A stretch of 64,000 nucleotides of DNA from positions 26,853 through 90,852 of the forward strand of contig LADO01000042.1 of assembly GCA_000961595.1 (NCBI GenBank), in the 5' to 3' direction. Each line of letters opens with the position of its first letter. Positions within the stretch are counted from its first letter, which is position 1. Of this stretch, positions 1 through 9,447 are shown piece by piece. Origin of the DNA: Peptococcaceae bacterium BRH_c4b. GTDB lineage: Bacteria; Bacillota; Desulfotomaculia; Desulfotomaculales; Desulfocucumaceae. The position numbers were made by a program, and so were the translations under genes. The notes beneath the pieces were generated by a model, which was given only the letters and a program-made list of their open reading frames with translations, had not been told where the DNA came from and ran no database searches.

Positions 1-600
1 TCCGGGGGGATCAGGCTGGTGGAGGTAAGCGAGGCCATTATTGATGAACTGGCGGAGACGGAGTCTCCCCAGGGCATCATTGCTGTGGCCGCTATGCCCG
101 GCTGGGGTCCGGAGAGCTTACTGCGGGAAGTGCCCAGCCGGAGTGCCGCCCTGGTCGTGGTGGATGGGGTTCAGGATCCCGGCAACCTGGGCACCATCAT
201 ACGTAGCGCCGATGCCTTCGGGGTAGACGGGGTCATGCTCACCAGGGGCACGGTGGATTTGTACAACCCCAAGGTCCTCCGCTCCACCATGGGCTCTATT
301 TTTCACCTGCCGGTGCTGGCTAATCTGGAGGTAGAATATATAGCCGGTTTTTTAGGGGAACATGAAATTACCCTGGTGCTGGGCGATCCGGAGGCGGAAT
401 TGCCTATGACGGCGGTGGATCTTTCCATGTCCGTGGCTCTGCTGGTGGGCAGTGAGGCCCGGGGACCTTCCAGTGAGTTTATACGCTGCCAGCACATCAC
501 TGCCGGCATTCCCATGCCAGGCCGGGCGGAGTCGCTAAATGCCGGAGTGGCCGCCTCCATCATGTTGTATGAGATGGCCCGCCAGAGAAGTTCCACTTAG
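1..600 (+). CDS. TrmH/SpoU-family RNA 2'-O-methyltransferase, 5' end outside window
   Basis: The frame is open from base 1, so the N-terminal part (usually an L30-like substrate-binding domain) lies outside the window. The visible part is the SPOUT methyltransferase domain. Motif 1 is DGVQDPGNLGTIIRSADAFG (about codons 55-74), motif 2 is LLVGSEARG, and motif 3 is IPMPGRAESLNAGVAASIML; the last forms the trefoil-knot SAM site. The family 2'-O-methylates ribose in rRNA or tRNA. The place directly upstream of pheST matches ysgA in Bacillus subtilis, so an rRNA methyltransferase of the YsgA/RlmB kind is likely. It converges on the next gene with almost no spacer. The exact target nucleotide cannot be read from sequence. 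Confidence 0.9.
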   Translation, partial: SGGIRLVEVSEAIIDELAETESPQGIIAVAAMPGWGPESLLREVPSRSAALVVVDGVQDPGNLGTIIRSADAFGVDGVMLTRGTVDLYNPKVLRSTMGSIFHLPVLANLEVEYIAGFLGEHEITLVLGDPEAELPMTAVDLSMSVALLVGSEARGPSSEFIRCQHITAGIPMPGRAESLNAGVAASIMLYEMARQRSST

Positions 601-601
601 T

Positions 602-1957
602 TCAGTGCACCACCGCCATTATTTTGAAGGGCATATTGTTGATTATCCAGTTGATTTCGTTCCTGTTCAGATATATGCAGGCGTATGCCCGGGGCAGTCC
701 TATCTGCCCGTGGTCGTCACCACCCGCCCCGGGCAGGGGGTGCAGCATAATATCGGCGTTTAATCTTATGTAGGGTATGGGGTTTTTCTGCTCCGGGTTA
801 AATTCCAGTGAGCTGCCTCTTTTTTCCTCGTACATGGTTACCCGGGGGATTTTATCCTCCGTTAGGGATAGCCAGCCATCAAATTTTTTCAGTGTTTTAT
901 TGCCTTCCATAACCTTGATTACGCATGGGTTCCCCGGCTTTACGTCCAGCCAGCGCTGGTTTCCCAGATTGGTGGTGTTAAAATGATAATCTATCTTCAG
1001 TTCCTCTCCGTGCACAGAAAGCAGCCGGGCACTTACCCGGTAAAGCTTTGCCGGCAGCAGTATTTCATCCGGCTCAAAGGTGGCGTTATTGCTCTCCACA
1101 ACCACCTTTCCTGCCATTTTCTTTTCTGTTTTTCCTTCCACGTCCGACACCTTTAAATCTGCCTCCTTTAGAGGCAGGTTGGTCACCAGTCTTATTTTCC
1201 TGGAAAGCCAGACACTGGGTGAATTAGGCTCAGGGTATATGTCCAGCGCCTCCAGGGCCGGCGCCGTGATAAAAAATCTTTTTATGGACTCCTTTAGCTT
1301 GCCGTTTCCCAGTGACATGAGGCCGGGGGATATGTTTATGCTATACCTGTGATTGTATTCCAGTCTGGCCGACGGTTTGAATATCCAGCGGCTGTAATCG
1401 ATGTATTGTTTTGCCCCGCCTGGGCATGTTAACTTTACGGGGGAGAATTCTCCGGCTGCGCTGACGGATACGTTGCGGTAAAAACTGCCGGGTTCCACGG
1501 GAGTATTAAAAACAAGAACGATGGGCCCTGTGGTGGGGACGTCTGAGGCCGGTTCCACGGTTACCAGCTCCGGTGTCACCCGGGCACTGAAAGTTCCCCG
1601 GCTACTTACGGTAAACGGGGGGATTAGGGCCGGAGTTTTGCGCAAGCGGTAGTAATACCTCAAACCCCGGGGATATTCGCTTTCATCTACAGTTATGCGC
1701 ACGGTGTTGCGTGATATCCACCGGCTGCTGTACTTTACAGGCCTGTCTCCCGGCAGGCTATAGATGGAAAAGTGCTCCATGGCCCTGGTGTGGTTCATGG
1801 GTGCCCAGAAGGAAATTTCCACGTATAGACTTCCGCCGGCGCCGGTGTTGACGGGCCCCTGCCGCACGTTATGGCCCATGAACAGCCAGCCGGCCAGGAA
1901 CGTCAAGGCAACCGAGCCCAGTATTTTTAACTGCCAGTATGTTATCTTTACTACCAT
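602..1957 (-). CDS. Membrane-anchored protein with bacterial Ig-like domains
   Basis: A 451-residue protein with one N-terminal hydrophobic segment (about residues 9-28) followed by an extracytoplasmic region rich in beta-strand sequence. Stretches such as VEPASDVPTTGPIVLVFNTP and the later YPEPNSPSVWLSRKIRLVTN look like successive Big_5-type Ig-like domains. No catalytic motif is visible. It is probably a signal-anchored surface or periplasm-equivalent protein. It converges on the methyltransferase gene, leaving one base between stops, and has its own promoter region shared with the long space before pheS. The function is unknown. Confidence 0.7.
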   Translation of the reverse strand: MVVKITYWQLKILGSVALTFLAGWLFMGHNVRQGPVNTGAGGSLYVEISFWAPMNHTRAMEHFSIYSLPGDRPVKYSSRWISRNTVRITVDESEYPRGLRYYYRLRKTPALIPPFTVSSRGTFSARVTPELVTVEPASDVPTTGPIVLVFNTPVEPGSFYRNVSVSAAGEFSPVKLTCPGGAKQYIDYSRWIFKPSARLEYNHRYSINISPGLMSLGNGKLKESIKRFFITAPALEALDIYPEPNSPSVWLSRKIRLVTNLPLKEADLKVSDVEGKTEKKMAGKVVVESNNATFEPDEILLPAKLYRVSARLLSVHGEELKIDYHFNTTNLGNQRWLDVKPGNPCVIKVMEGNKTLKKFDGWLSLTEDKIPRVTMYEEKRGSSLEFNPEQKNPIPYIRLNADIMLHPLPGAGGDDHGQIGLPRAYACIYLNRNEINWIINNMPFKIMAVVH

Positions 1958-2105
1958 TCCAGTACCCCCGGAAAAATCCTTTCATTACTATATATTAGCG
2001 ACCAACCCGTAATATGATATGACAATCCCTTGCCAGTGCAGGGAAATGGTAATCTTTTCTGGCAGTAAAATTGCTAGTGATCAAGTGATTTTTCTGCAAT
2101 CTTTC

Positions 2106-2134
2106 TTGTTTTCAGTTTTGCCTTGTGATATAAT
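2106..2134 (+). promoter_or_regulatory. Candidate sigma-A promoter far upstream of pheS
   Basis: TTGTTT (2106-2111), a 17-bp spacer, then TATAAT (2129-2134). This would start a transcript near 2141, about 320 bases before the T-box leader begins. The AT-rich stretch 2140-2464 has no convincing ORF, and nothing else was recognised in it. It may be a long untranslated leader, or a separate small RNA. Confidence 0.4.
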
Positions 2135-2464
2135 CATACGCGAAGGGTCCCCAAAAATGATGAAAGGTTGTGGTTAAGTGCTTTTAACCGCCGAATTTTT
2201 TTGGAGGCTATTCGAGGCAACAGGCTCTGTTAGTGCTTATATGATTTACAGGAGACTGGTTCTTCACTGATTTGTCTTTATAGAGCTTGCTGTTACGAAA
2301 AATAAGCGCTGGAATATCGGTGTATAGTAGCAGTATTCATTCTGGTAGCTTTTTATGTAGTTAAACATATAAAAAATAACTAAATATGAGTATTGTGTCA
2401 GATTGCAATTATAGATTAAGGTATTGAATTAGTGATTACTCTATTAACATACCATACAGGTAAC

Positions 2465-2745
2465 GGTAGTGAAGGGGAAGAGTAGAAGGAGGGCTCCTGA
2501 AAGGGATGGAAAGTCGCGACTGAAAGCTTTCCTCGGGGATGCGGCCTGTTGAATTCACCCCTGAACCGCAGCTGAAAGTGCGCAGGCGCCAGTAGGTGTA
2601 GCCGGCATTCCCTCCGTTAAAGGGGAGCGGGTATTCGGTTTGATTTTCACCACGTACCCGGCTGAGTTATGATGTGCCTGTACGCAGACCAGGTTGCAAG
2701 GGTGGTACCGCGGAATAATCCGTCCCTTAGGGGGGCGGTTTTTGT
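2465..2745 (+). promoter_or_regulatory. T-box leader (tRNA-Phe sensing) upstream of pheST
   Basis: The conserved T-box sequence AGGGTGGTACCGCGG lies at 2699-2713. It is followed by a terminator stem (CCGTCCC near 2720 with GGGGGGCGG near 2730, then a T run to about 2743). An AGTA element sits at the start of stem I near 2483. The specifier loop reads GAA-TTC-A at 2551-2557, putting the specifier codon TTC (Phe) at 2554-2556, which matches the downstream phenylalanyl-tRNA synthetase genes. Uncharged tRNA-Phe should stabilise the antiterminator and switch the operon on. An ORF can be read into the T-box from 2694, but that part is leader, not protein. Confidence 0.93.
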
Positions 2746-2786
2746 ATTTTAACAGGGAAATACGGAACATGGGAGGAATGAATGCT

Positions 2787-3809
2787 TTGCAAAAACAACT
2801 GCGGGAAATAGAGGAAAGGGTGCTGGAGAAGTTAAAATCAGCATCCGCGCTGGAAGAGTTAAACGATATAAGGGTGCGCTTTCTGGGGAAAAAGGGGGAG
2901 CTCACCGGCGTGCTCAGGGGTATGGGTGCCCTGTCCTCCGAGGAAAGGCCGGTTATTGGGCAGCTGGCCAATGATATAAGGGCCAGGGTAGAGTCCGAGC
3001 TGGATAAAAGGATGGGCGAGGTTAAAGCCATGGCCAGGAACGCCAGTCTATCCCGGGAGGTAATAGACGTTACCCTGCCCGGAACGGTGTTTGACGCCGG
3101 CGGTCTCCATCCGCTGACCACCGTGGCCCGCCAGATTGAGGATATTTTTACCGGCCTGGGCTTCTCCGTGGCCGAGGGGCCGGAAATAGAGCTTGATTAT
3201 TATAATTTCGAGGCGCTGAATCTGCCCAAGGACCACCCGGCCAGGGATATGCAGGACACTTTCTTTTTCGGTCCGGAGATGCTGCTGCGCACTCACACCT
3301 CCCCGGTGCAGGTGAGGACCATGGAGCGCACCGCGCCGGCCGTGCCGGTGAAGATCATAGCTCCCGGTAAAGTGTACAGGAGGGATGACGATGCCACCCA
3401 CTCGCCCATGTTCCACCAGGTGGAAGGGCTGCTGGTGGACAGGCGGGTTACCCTGGGAGATTTAAAGGGTGTACTGGAGGCTTTCGTCGGGCAGATGTTT
3501 GGACCGAAGACCAGAACCAGGTTCAGGCCCAGCTTTTTCCCGTTCACCGAGCCCAGCGCCGAGGTGGATATTTCCTGCGGCATGTGCGGCGGAAAGGGGT
3601 GCAGGGTATGCTCCCATACCGGCTGGCTGGAGATACTGGGCTGCGGCATAGTGCACCCCCGGGTACTGGAGATGTCGGGCTACGACCCCGAGGAGGTTAC
3701 AGGCTTTGCCTTCGGCATGGGTGTGGAGAGGGTCGCCCTGCTAAAATACGATATAGATGACATGCGGCTGCTGTTTGACAACGATATGCGGTTCCTGGAG
3801 CAGTTTTAG
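2787..3809 (+). CDS. pheS: Phenylalanyl-tRNA synthetase alpha subunit
   Basis: Catalytic subunit of the (alpha-beta)2 class II synthetase that charges tRNA-Phe. An N-terminal coiled-coil tRNA-binding arm ([19 protein letters not shown]) precedes the class II core. Visible landmarks are [20 protein letters not shown], the motif 2 region [20 protein letters not shown], and motif 3 [16 protein letters not shown]. The start is debatable. GGGAGGA (2771-2777) directly abuts ATG 2778, too close to serve it, but is well spaced for TTG 2787, which also gives the usual family N-terminus; ATG 2769 is a third option. Expression is controlled by the T-box leader. pheT follows after an intergenic repeat. 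Confidence 0.96.
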   Translation: MQKQLREIEERVLEKLKSASALEELNDIRVRFLGKKGELTGVLRGMGALSSEERPVIGQLANDIRARVESELDKRMGEVKAMARNASLSREVIDVTLPGTVFDAGGLHPLTTVARQIEDIFTGLGFSVAEGPEIELDYYNFEALNLPKDHPARDMQDTFFFGPEMLLRTHTSPVQVRTMERTAPAVPVKIIAPGKVYRRDDDATHSPMFHQVEGLLVDRRVTLGDLKGVLEAFVGQMFGPKTRTRFRPSFFPFTEPSAEVDISCGMCGGKGCRVCSHTGWLEILGCGIVHPRVLEMSGYDPEEVTGFAFGMGVERVALLKYDIDDMRLLFDNDMRFLEQF

Positions 3810-3842
3810 GGCAATAGTATTCAGTAGTCAGTATTCAGACAT

Positions 3843-3977
3843 CCATGCCGCGACCGGCACCATCAGAGTATAAAAATCCAGGACACTTTATATCATTCTG
3901 AACGAAGTGAAGAATCCAAGATTCTTCGCTTACGCTCAGGATGACATTTCCCTAAACTTATTTTCAGGGCAGTAGTC
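3843..3977 (-). repeat. Palindromic dispersed repeat, copy 1 (between pheS and pheT)
   Basis: The segment 3893-3944 is an imperfect palindrome: an arm beginning TCATTCTGAACGAAGTG pairs with one ending CGCTTACGCTCAGGATGA. The whole 135-bp unit recurs inverted at 28763-28923, including the outer parts (CCATGCCG...CACCATCAGAG and CCCTAAACTTATTTTCAGGGC). It is preceded by 7-bp-periodic sequence (CAGTAGTCAGTATTCAG, 3820-3836). It interrupts the normally tight pheS-pheT spacing without an obvious terminator T run. Confidence 0.75.
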
Positions 3978-3998
3978 CAGATGCGAGGAGGAATATTA

Positions 3999-6422
3999 GT
4001 GCGAGTTTCATATAAATGGCTGAAGGAGTATGTTGATATACCTGTTTCACCCGGCGATTTGGCCGACCGTCTTACTTTGGCCGGGATTGCCGTGGAGGGT
4101 GTACACCAGCAGGGGGCCGGCATAGAAAAAGTTTACACCGGTAAAATACTGGCCATAGAGCCCCATCCCAACGCCGACAGGCTGACTGTCTGCAAGGTGA
4201 CCGCAGGAGGGCCGGAGGATCTGCAAATAGTTACCGGTGCCACTAACATTAGTACAGGGGATGTAATTCCGGTGGCGGTGGAGGGGGCGCACCTGGCCGG
4301 GGGGCTGGTAATCAAGAAATCGAAATTGCGGGGAGTGGAGTCCAGGGGCATGCTGTGCTCCGGCCAGGAACTGGGGTTGGACCCCAAGACCATGCCTGCG
4401 GAGCAGGCCCACGGCATCATGATTTTGTCCCCCGATACCCAACTGGGGCTGGATATAAAGCCTGTCATTGGCCTGGACGACGCCGTTCTGGAGCTTGATT
4501 TGACCCCCAACCGGGGGGACGCCATGTCCATGGTGGGTGTGGCCAGGGAAGTGGCCGCCCTGCTGGGACAGAGTCTCCGGCTGCCGGTGCTGGACGTCGA
4601 AGAAAGCGGGGAAAGCACCGGGGGGAAAGTAAAGATTGACATTGAGGACGGGGAATTATGCCGCCGCTACGTGGCCAAAGTATTCACCGGCATCAAAATA
4701 GGCCCCTCTCCGGGCTGGATGCAGGAGCGTTTGAGGGCGGCCGGCGTCAGGCCAATCAGCAACCTGGTAGACATTACCAACTACGTGATGATGGAGCTGG
4801 GACAGCCGCTGCATGCCTTTGATTATGACACCCTCCAAGACGGACACATTATTGTCCGCAGGGCTATGGATGGGGATGTGCTTGTTTCCCTGGACGGAGC
4901 GAAGCGCAAACTGAACCGGGATATGCTGGTGATAGCTGACCCGGGCGGCCCGGTGGCGGTGGCCGGGGTAATGGGCGGCTTGGCCACGGAGGTAACCGCA
5001 AACACCAGAAACGTGCTGCTGGAATCAGCCTGGTTCAACCCCATCAGCATCAGAAAAACTTCCAAGGCGCTGGGGCTGCGATCAGAATCCTCCTCCCGCT
5101 TTGAAAAGGGTATTGATCTCACCGGCTGCCTGCGGGCCGCCCGGAGGGCTTCCCGGCTGCTGGCGGATATGGGTGCCGGCGTGGTGGCCCCGGGCGAGGT
5201 GGATAACTATCCCTCACCCTATGTTCCTAAAACCATAGTGTTGAGACCGGAGCGGGTGGAGCACATACTGGGTACCCCGGTGAGCGCGGAGGATTCTGCG
5301 GACATCCTCGGTTCACTGGAGTTCGGTGTGCAGAAGGACGGCGCCGGGCTGATGGTAACGGTTCCCGGGCACAGGCCGGATGTATCCCTGGAAGTTGATT
5401 TAATAGAGGAAGTAGCAAGGATTTATGGTTACAACCGGATACCCGTCACGCTTCCCTCCGGCGCTTCCACCAAGGGCGGCAGGACCAGGGAGCAGTCCCT
5501 GGAGGTGGCGGTGAAGGACAGAATGGCGGCCATTGGGCTGCGTGAGGTCATTACTTATACCTTCATTTCGCCGGAGGCTTTCACTAATATTAACCTGCCC
5601 CCGGAAAGCCCGCTACGGCAGGTAATGAGCCTGCAAAACCCGCTCAGCGAGGAGCAGTCGGTGATGCGCACCACCATACTGCCGGGACTGCTGGAGGTGC
5701 TGCACAGGAACGCCAATAGGAAAATTACCAACCTTTCCATATTTGAGCTGGGTAAAGTATATCTTCCCGGCGGCAGTGATGCGCTGCCCGAGGAGCGACC
5801 GGTTTTGGCGGCGGCGGCCATGGGCCGTACCAGCAGGGGATGGAACAGGCCCGCCCTGGAAAAGGATTTTTATTATATGAAAGGGGTTCTGGAAACTCTG
5901 CTCAGGCAGTCGGGGGTGGACGAAATATACTACGAGCCCCTCAAGGATAACCCCTCCTATCACCCCGGGCGGGCGGCCAGGGTCACCGCAGCCGGGAGCC
6001 TGCTGGGTATAATTGGCGAGGTGCACCCCGGGGTGTTGGATAATTACGAGCTGCCCAACCGGGTTGTAGCCATGGAAATTGACTTCAACGTGCTGGCCGC
6101 CGTATCCGGCAGGGCCGGGAAATATAGTCAGCTGCCACGGTTCCCGGGGATAGAAAGGGATTTGGCGGTGGTGGTAAGTCTCCAGGTGCCGGTTCGGGAT
6201 ATTATGGCCGTGATTAAAAAGGCTGGCGGCCGGCTGCTGCGGGAAATCGAATTGTTCGATGTGTACCGCGGCGAGCAGGTGAAGCAGGACTGTCAGAGCC
6301 TGGCCTTCTCCCTAACCTTCAGAGCTGACGACAGAACCCTGACCGAAGATGAAGTTAGCGGGCCGTTGAAGGCCATTCAGGAAAACATGGCCGGTAAATT
6401 CGAAGCGCAGTTAAGAAATTAG
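3999..6422 (+). CDS. pheT: Phenylalanyl-tRNA synthetase beta subunit
   Basis: About 807 residues, the full family length. In order: an EMAP-type tRNA-binding OB fold (about residues 38-150, VYTGKILAIEPHPNADRL), a B3/B4 editing domain, a B5 DNA-binding-like domain, the inactive class II core (EVARIYGYNRIP), and a C-terminal ferredoxin-fold anticodon-binding domain (PRFPGIERDLAVVV onward). The start is taken at GTG 3999 because GAGGAGGA (3985-3992) is ideally spaced and the product then begins MRVSYKWLKEYVDIP as in relatives; the upstream ATG 3981 overlaps the ribosome binding site. It is co-transcribed with pheS under the T-box. Confidence 0.96.
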   Translation: MRVSYKWLKEYVDIPVSPGDLADRLTLAGIAVEGVHQQGAGIEKVYTGKILAIEPHPNADRLTVCKVTAGGPEDLQIVTGATNISTGDVIPVAVEGAHLAGGLVIKKSKLRGVESRGMLCSGQELGLDPKTMPAEQAHGIMILSPDTQLGLDIKPVIGLDDAVLELDLTPNRGDAMSMVGVAREVAALLGQSLRLPVLDVEESGESTGGKVKIDIEDGELCRRYVAKVFTGIKIGPSPGWMQERLRAAGVRPISNLVDITNYVMMELGQPLHAFDYDTLQDGHIIVRRAMDGDVLVSLDGAKRKLNRDMLVIADPGGPVAVAGVMGGLATEVTANTRNVLLESAWFNPISIRKTSKALGLRSESSSRFEKGIDLTGCLRAARRASRLLADMGAGVVAPGEVDNYPSPYVPKTIVLRPERVEHILGTPVSAEDSADILGSLEFGVQKDGAGLMVTVPGHRPDVSLEVDLIEEVARIYGYNRIPVTLPSGASTKGGRTREQSLEVAVKDRMAAIGLREVITYTFISPEAFTNINLPPESPLRQVMSLQNPLSEEQSVMRTTILPGLLEVLHRNANRKITNLSIFELGKVYLPGGSDALPEERPVLAAAAMGRTSRGWNRPALEKDFYYMKGVLETLLRQSGVDEIYYEPLKDNPSYHPGRAARVTAAGSLLGIIGEVHPGVLDNYELPNRVVAMEIDFNVLAAVSGRAGKYSQLPRFPGIERDLAVVVSLQVPVRDIMAVIKKAGGRLLREIELFDVYRGEQVKQDCQSLAFSLTFRADDRTLTEDEVSGPLKAIQENMAGKFEAQLRN

Positions 6423-6499
6423 TAAAAAAAAGCGATACAGGCAGGAATATGCTGGCTATCCGCCGAAATATTCTCTGTTAAAACCGTGGAGGTGGATCC

Positions 6500-6760
6500 A
6501 TGTCCGGTACGGTTAACAGGGTTGTGGTGGATATATTCGGCAGCCAGTATAATTTAAAAGGGGAAGAACCCACAGAGCATCTGGAAAAACTGGCCTCTCT
6601 GGTTGACAACAAAATGAGGGACATCAGGTCCCGCAATCCCCGGCTGAACATATCCCAGACGGCCATTCTGGCAGCGCTAAATATTGCCGATGAATTTTTA
6701 AAATTGCGCAAGGAATACAATAGCCTGGAGGAATTGCTGCAGGATTCAAATGATGAATAA
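6500..6760 (+). CDS. zapA: Cell division protein ZapA
   Basis: An 86-residue ZapA-family protein: the N-terminal beta-alpha part with VVVDIFGSQYNLKG is followed by the coiled-coil helix ending LRKEYNSLEELLQDS. ZapA binds FtsZ and promotes bundling of the Z ring at midcell. A strong GGAGG sits before ATG 6500. Its position after pheT is the same as in many Bacillota genomes. Confidence 0.93.
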   Translation: MSGTVNRVVVDIFGSQYNLKGEEPTEHLEKLASLVDNKMRDIRSRNPRLNISQTAILAALNIADEFLKLRKEYNSLEELLQDSNDE

Positions 6761-6779
6761 AATTTTTTTGTATATAACG

Positions 6780-6810
6780 GCTCTTCCTTCCAATGGGAAG
6801 AGCTATTTTG
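6780..6810 (+). terminator. Rho-independent terminator after zapA
   Basis: GCTCTTCC (6780-6787) pairs with GGAAGAGC (6796-6803) across an 8-base loop and is followed by a T-rich stretch. It ends the pheST-zapA unit. Confidence 0.75.
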
Positions 6811-6931
6811 TTGCTGCCCACGGACTACACGATTTAATGTCCGCAGCCAATCTAATGCTTTTACCCGGGCTGTCTATTCCCCGGACCCGGGGGAAATGAT
6901 AATAAAATAAAGTTGCCATGGAGTGTTGACC

Positions 6932-8656
6932 GTGCATAATATGGAAATTACCTGGTCCCTTTACGAGTTGGCGGATTTGCTGGAAATCCGGGGGGGAGAT
7001 TTTTTTAAACTGCGGGCCTATCGCAATGCCGCCAGGACCGTGGCCGGACTGCCGGAGCCCGTGGAGATGCTGTACAGGGAAAAAAGGCTTACTGCGGTAC
7101 CCGGTATAGGGAAAAACATTCAGGCTAAGATAGTAGAACTGTTGACCACGGGTAAACTGGAAAAACTGGAAAAGTTGCGCCGGGAAATCCCCCGGGGGCT
7201 GCTGGAAATCATGGCCCTGCCGGGAGTGGGGGCCAAGCGTGCCAGATTTTTATACGAACAGCTTGGTGCCTCCAGCCTGGACGAATTGCAGCAGGCTGCC
7301 AGGGACCACCGGGTCAGGACGCTGCCGGGGCTGGGCGCCAAAACTGAACTTGAATTAATAAGGAATATTGATATTCTGCGCAAGCGCGGCGGTATTTTTT
7401 TGCTGGGTCTGGCCCGGCAACTGGCGGCGGAATTGCTTGAGTTTATAAAAATATTGCCCGGGGTTGGCCGGGCGGAAGTTACGGGCAGTGTGCGCCGCTG
7501 GCGGGAGACGGTGAGAGACCTTAACATACTGGTTTCCTCCGGGGACCCCGGCCAGGTGCTGGAGGCCATGGCCGCACACCCCAGGGCCAGGGAAATTATA
7601 CAACGGCAGCAGGATATAGTTAAAGTGATGACATGGTGGGGTATCCCGGTGGAAATAGCGGCGGTTAGTCCGGAGAGATTCACCTTTACCTGGTTCTGGC
7701 ACACCGGCAGCAAAAAACACCTGGAGGAACTGCAGGAATTGGCGCAGGCCAGGGGAATGGAACTGGGATCGGAAGGACTCTTCAAGGATTCAGGACGGAT
7801 GGAAATTAATATCAAATCCGAGGAGGATATTTATACCCTGCTCGGCCTGCAGTACGTTCCTCCCGAAATGCGGGAGGGCAGGGGCGAGGTGGCGCTGGCC
7901 TCCCGCCATGAGCTGCCCGAACTGCTGGATACCGGTATGATCAAGGGAGATTTGCACGTACACAGCAACTGGAGTGACGGGGGCGGCAGCATAGAGGAAT
8001 TAGCGGCCCGGGCCAGGGAAAAGGGCTACAGTTACCTGGCCATAACAGACCACTCCCAGTCACTGAAAATTGCCCGGGGGCTTACCCCGGAACGTCTTAG
8101 GGAGCAGTACGACTTAATCGACCGGATCAACGAAAAAAACAAGGATTTTACCATATTAAAGGGAATTGAAGTGGATATCCTGGCCCAGGGAGGGCTCGAC
8201 CTGCAGGACGAAGTACTGGAAACCGCCGATGTAGTGGTGGCCTCTGTGCACAGTGGTTTCAAGCAGGACGCTGAAACCATTACCTCCAGGATACTGCAGG
8301 CGGTGGAAAACCGGCATGTGGATATTATAGGCCACCTGACCGGAAGGATGATCGGCCAGCGGGAGGGCTACGCCGTTGATGTGCAAAGGGTGCTGGAGGC
8401 CGCAGCCAGGCACGGCAAAATAATGGAAATAAACTCTTCACCGGACCGGCTGGACTTAAACGATGAAAATGTAAGTCTGGCCAGGGAATACGGAGTCAGC
8501 ATAGCCATCAACACCGATGCCCATGATTTGAAGCGTATGGATGAACTGGAGTATGGGGTGGCCACGGCCCGCCGGGGCTGGCTTGGGCCCGGGGATGTGG
8601 TTAATACCCTGGATCTACCGGATTTATTAGAGATATTGCGCAATAAATATAAGTGA
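6932..8656 (+). CDS. polX: PolX-type protein: HhH/polymerase-like module plus PHP phosphoesterase
   Basis: About 575 residues in the bacterial PolX layout. N-terminal helix-hairpin-helix segments (LTAVPGIGKNIQAKI, ALPGVGAKRARFLY) are followed by a nucleotidyltransferase-like palm and a C-terminal PHP domain (DLHVHSNWSDG, AITDHS, GIEVDI, SVHSGF, NTDAHD). All PHP metal ligands look present, so 3'-5' exonuclease or AP-endonuclease activity is plausible. In the palm, the usual DxD appears as RDLNIL (Asp-Leu-Asn) and the third carboxylate site reads VEIAAV (Glu), so polymerase activity may be weak or lost. Start chosen at GTG 6932, spaced 8 bases from GGAG. Family role: base-excision repair. Confidence 0.9.
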   Translation: MHNMEITWSLYELADLLEIRGGDFFKLRAYRNAARTVAGLPEPVEMLYREKRLTAVPGIGKNIQAKIVELLTTGKLEKLEKLRREIPRGLLEIMALPGVGAKRARFLYEQLGASSLDELQQAARDHRVRTLPGLGAKTELELIRNIDILRKRGGIFLLGLARQLAAELLEFIKILPGVGRAEVTGSVRRWRETVRDLNILVSSGDPGQVLEAMAAHPRAREIIQRQQDIVKVMTWWGIPVEIAAVSPERFTFTWFWHTGSKKHLEELQELAQARGMELGSEGLFKDSGRMEINIKSEEDIYTLLGLQYVPPEMREGRGEVALASRHELPELLDTGMIKGDLHVHSNWSDGGGSIEELAARAREKGYSYLAITDHSQSLKIARGLTPERLREQYDLIDRINEKNKDFTILKGIEVDILAQGGLDLQDEVLETADVVVASVHSGFKQDAETITSRILQAVENRHVDIIGHLTGRMIGQREGYAVDVQRVLEAAARHGKIMEINSSPDRLDLNDENVSLAREYGVSIAINTDAHDLKRMDELEYGVATARRGWLGPGDVVNTLDLPDLLEILRNKYK

Positions 8657-8662
8657 GCCTTG

Positions 8663-8766
8663 GGTTCGGAAGGGGTTATTCCCCTACCGAACCCTTAGAG
8701 CGAACATAAAGGTATGGGGACACACCTCTCTTTGGAGCCTGGATCTAGGGTCAGAGGAATGTCCCC
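8663..8766. repeat. Hairpin-rich intergenic stretch after polX
   Basis: GGGTTCGG (8663 on) pairs with CCGAACCC (ending near 8694), a likely polX terminator though without a clear T run. A second inverted pair, TGGGGACA (near 8715) with TGTCCCCA (near 8760), belongs to the GGGGAC hairpin family seen elsewhere in the window. A third nested hairpin (ACAGCCTG...CAGGCTGT around a CCCCGACC/GGACGGGG stem, 8776-8825) lies just before the next gene. Confidence 0.5.
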
Positions 8767-8851
8767 AACTAAGAGCTTTACAGCCTGTTGATCCCCGACC
8801 TTCGAGGACGGGGTCTTACAGGCTGTTAGCGAGATAAACAGGTGAGGAATT

Positions 8852-9439
8852 TTGGAATTTATACTGCCAAGCGAATTTTACGCCAGGGATACAGTGCTGG
8901 TGGCCAGGGAACTGCTGGGGCATGTGTTGGTGCATGATACCCCGGAGGGACTTACCGCCGGCAGGATAGTGGAAACGGAAGCCTATCTCCAGGGTGACCC
9001 GGCCTGCCACGCCAGCCGGGGAATGACCCCCCGGAACAGGGTTATGTTTGGTCCGCCCGGGCACGCTTATGTATATATCATCTACGGCATGCACCATTGT
9101 TTCAACGTGGTAACCGCCCGGGAGGGCGTGGGGGAGGCGGTGTTGATCCGGGCACTGGAGCCGCTGGAGGGCATTCCCCTGATGCAGGTCAGGCGGGGAA
9201 AAGAAAAATTGAAGGATTTGTGCCGGGGTCCCGCCATGCTGGTGCAGGCCATGGGCATATCCCGCAACAATAACGGTGAGGATATGGTGGTGGGCGTAGG
9301 CGGCAGGCTGTTTGTGTGCAGGGGTGAGGCTGTCGGAGAGGACGATTTGGTAACCACCACCAGAGTGGGTATTAACCAGGGGGTGGAACTGCCCCTGAGG
9401 TTTTACATAAAAGGCGATAACTATATATCCCGCAAATAG
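8852..9439 (+). CDS. 3-methyladenine DNA glycosylase (AAG/MPG family)
   Basis: A 195-residue AAG-fold glycosylase that removes alkylated purines from DNA to begin base-excision repair. Characteristic stretches are [31 protein letters not shown] (catalytic Glu within ETEAY), [23 protein letters not shown], and [12 protein letters not shown]. Length is normal. The start is TTG 8852, set by GGTGAGG at 8841-8847. It follows polX, another base-excision repair gene, but the intergenic hairpins suggest a separate transcript. Confidence 0.94.
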   Translation: MEFILPSEFYARDTVLVARELLGHVLVHDTPEGLTAGRIVETEAYLQGDPACHASRGMTPRNRVMFGPPGHAYVYIIYGMHHCFNVVTAREGVGEAVLIRALEPLEGIPLMQVRRGKEKLKDLCRGPAMLVQAMGISRNNNGEDMVVGVGGRLFVCRGEAVGEDDLVTTTRVGINQGVELPLRFYIKGDNYISRK

Positions 9440-9447
9440 GGAAGCAA

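Noticed and set aside
2694..2786. N-terminal extension of PheS into the T-box
   Set aside because: The frame passes through the T-box antiterminator and terminator; the family N-terminus begins at about 2787.
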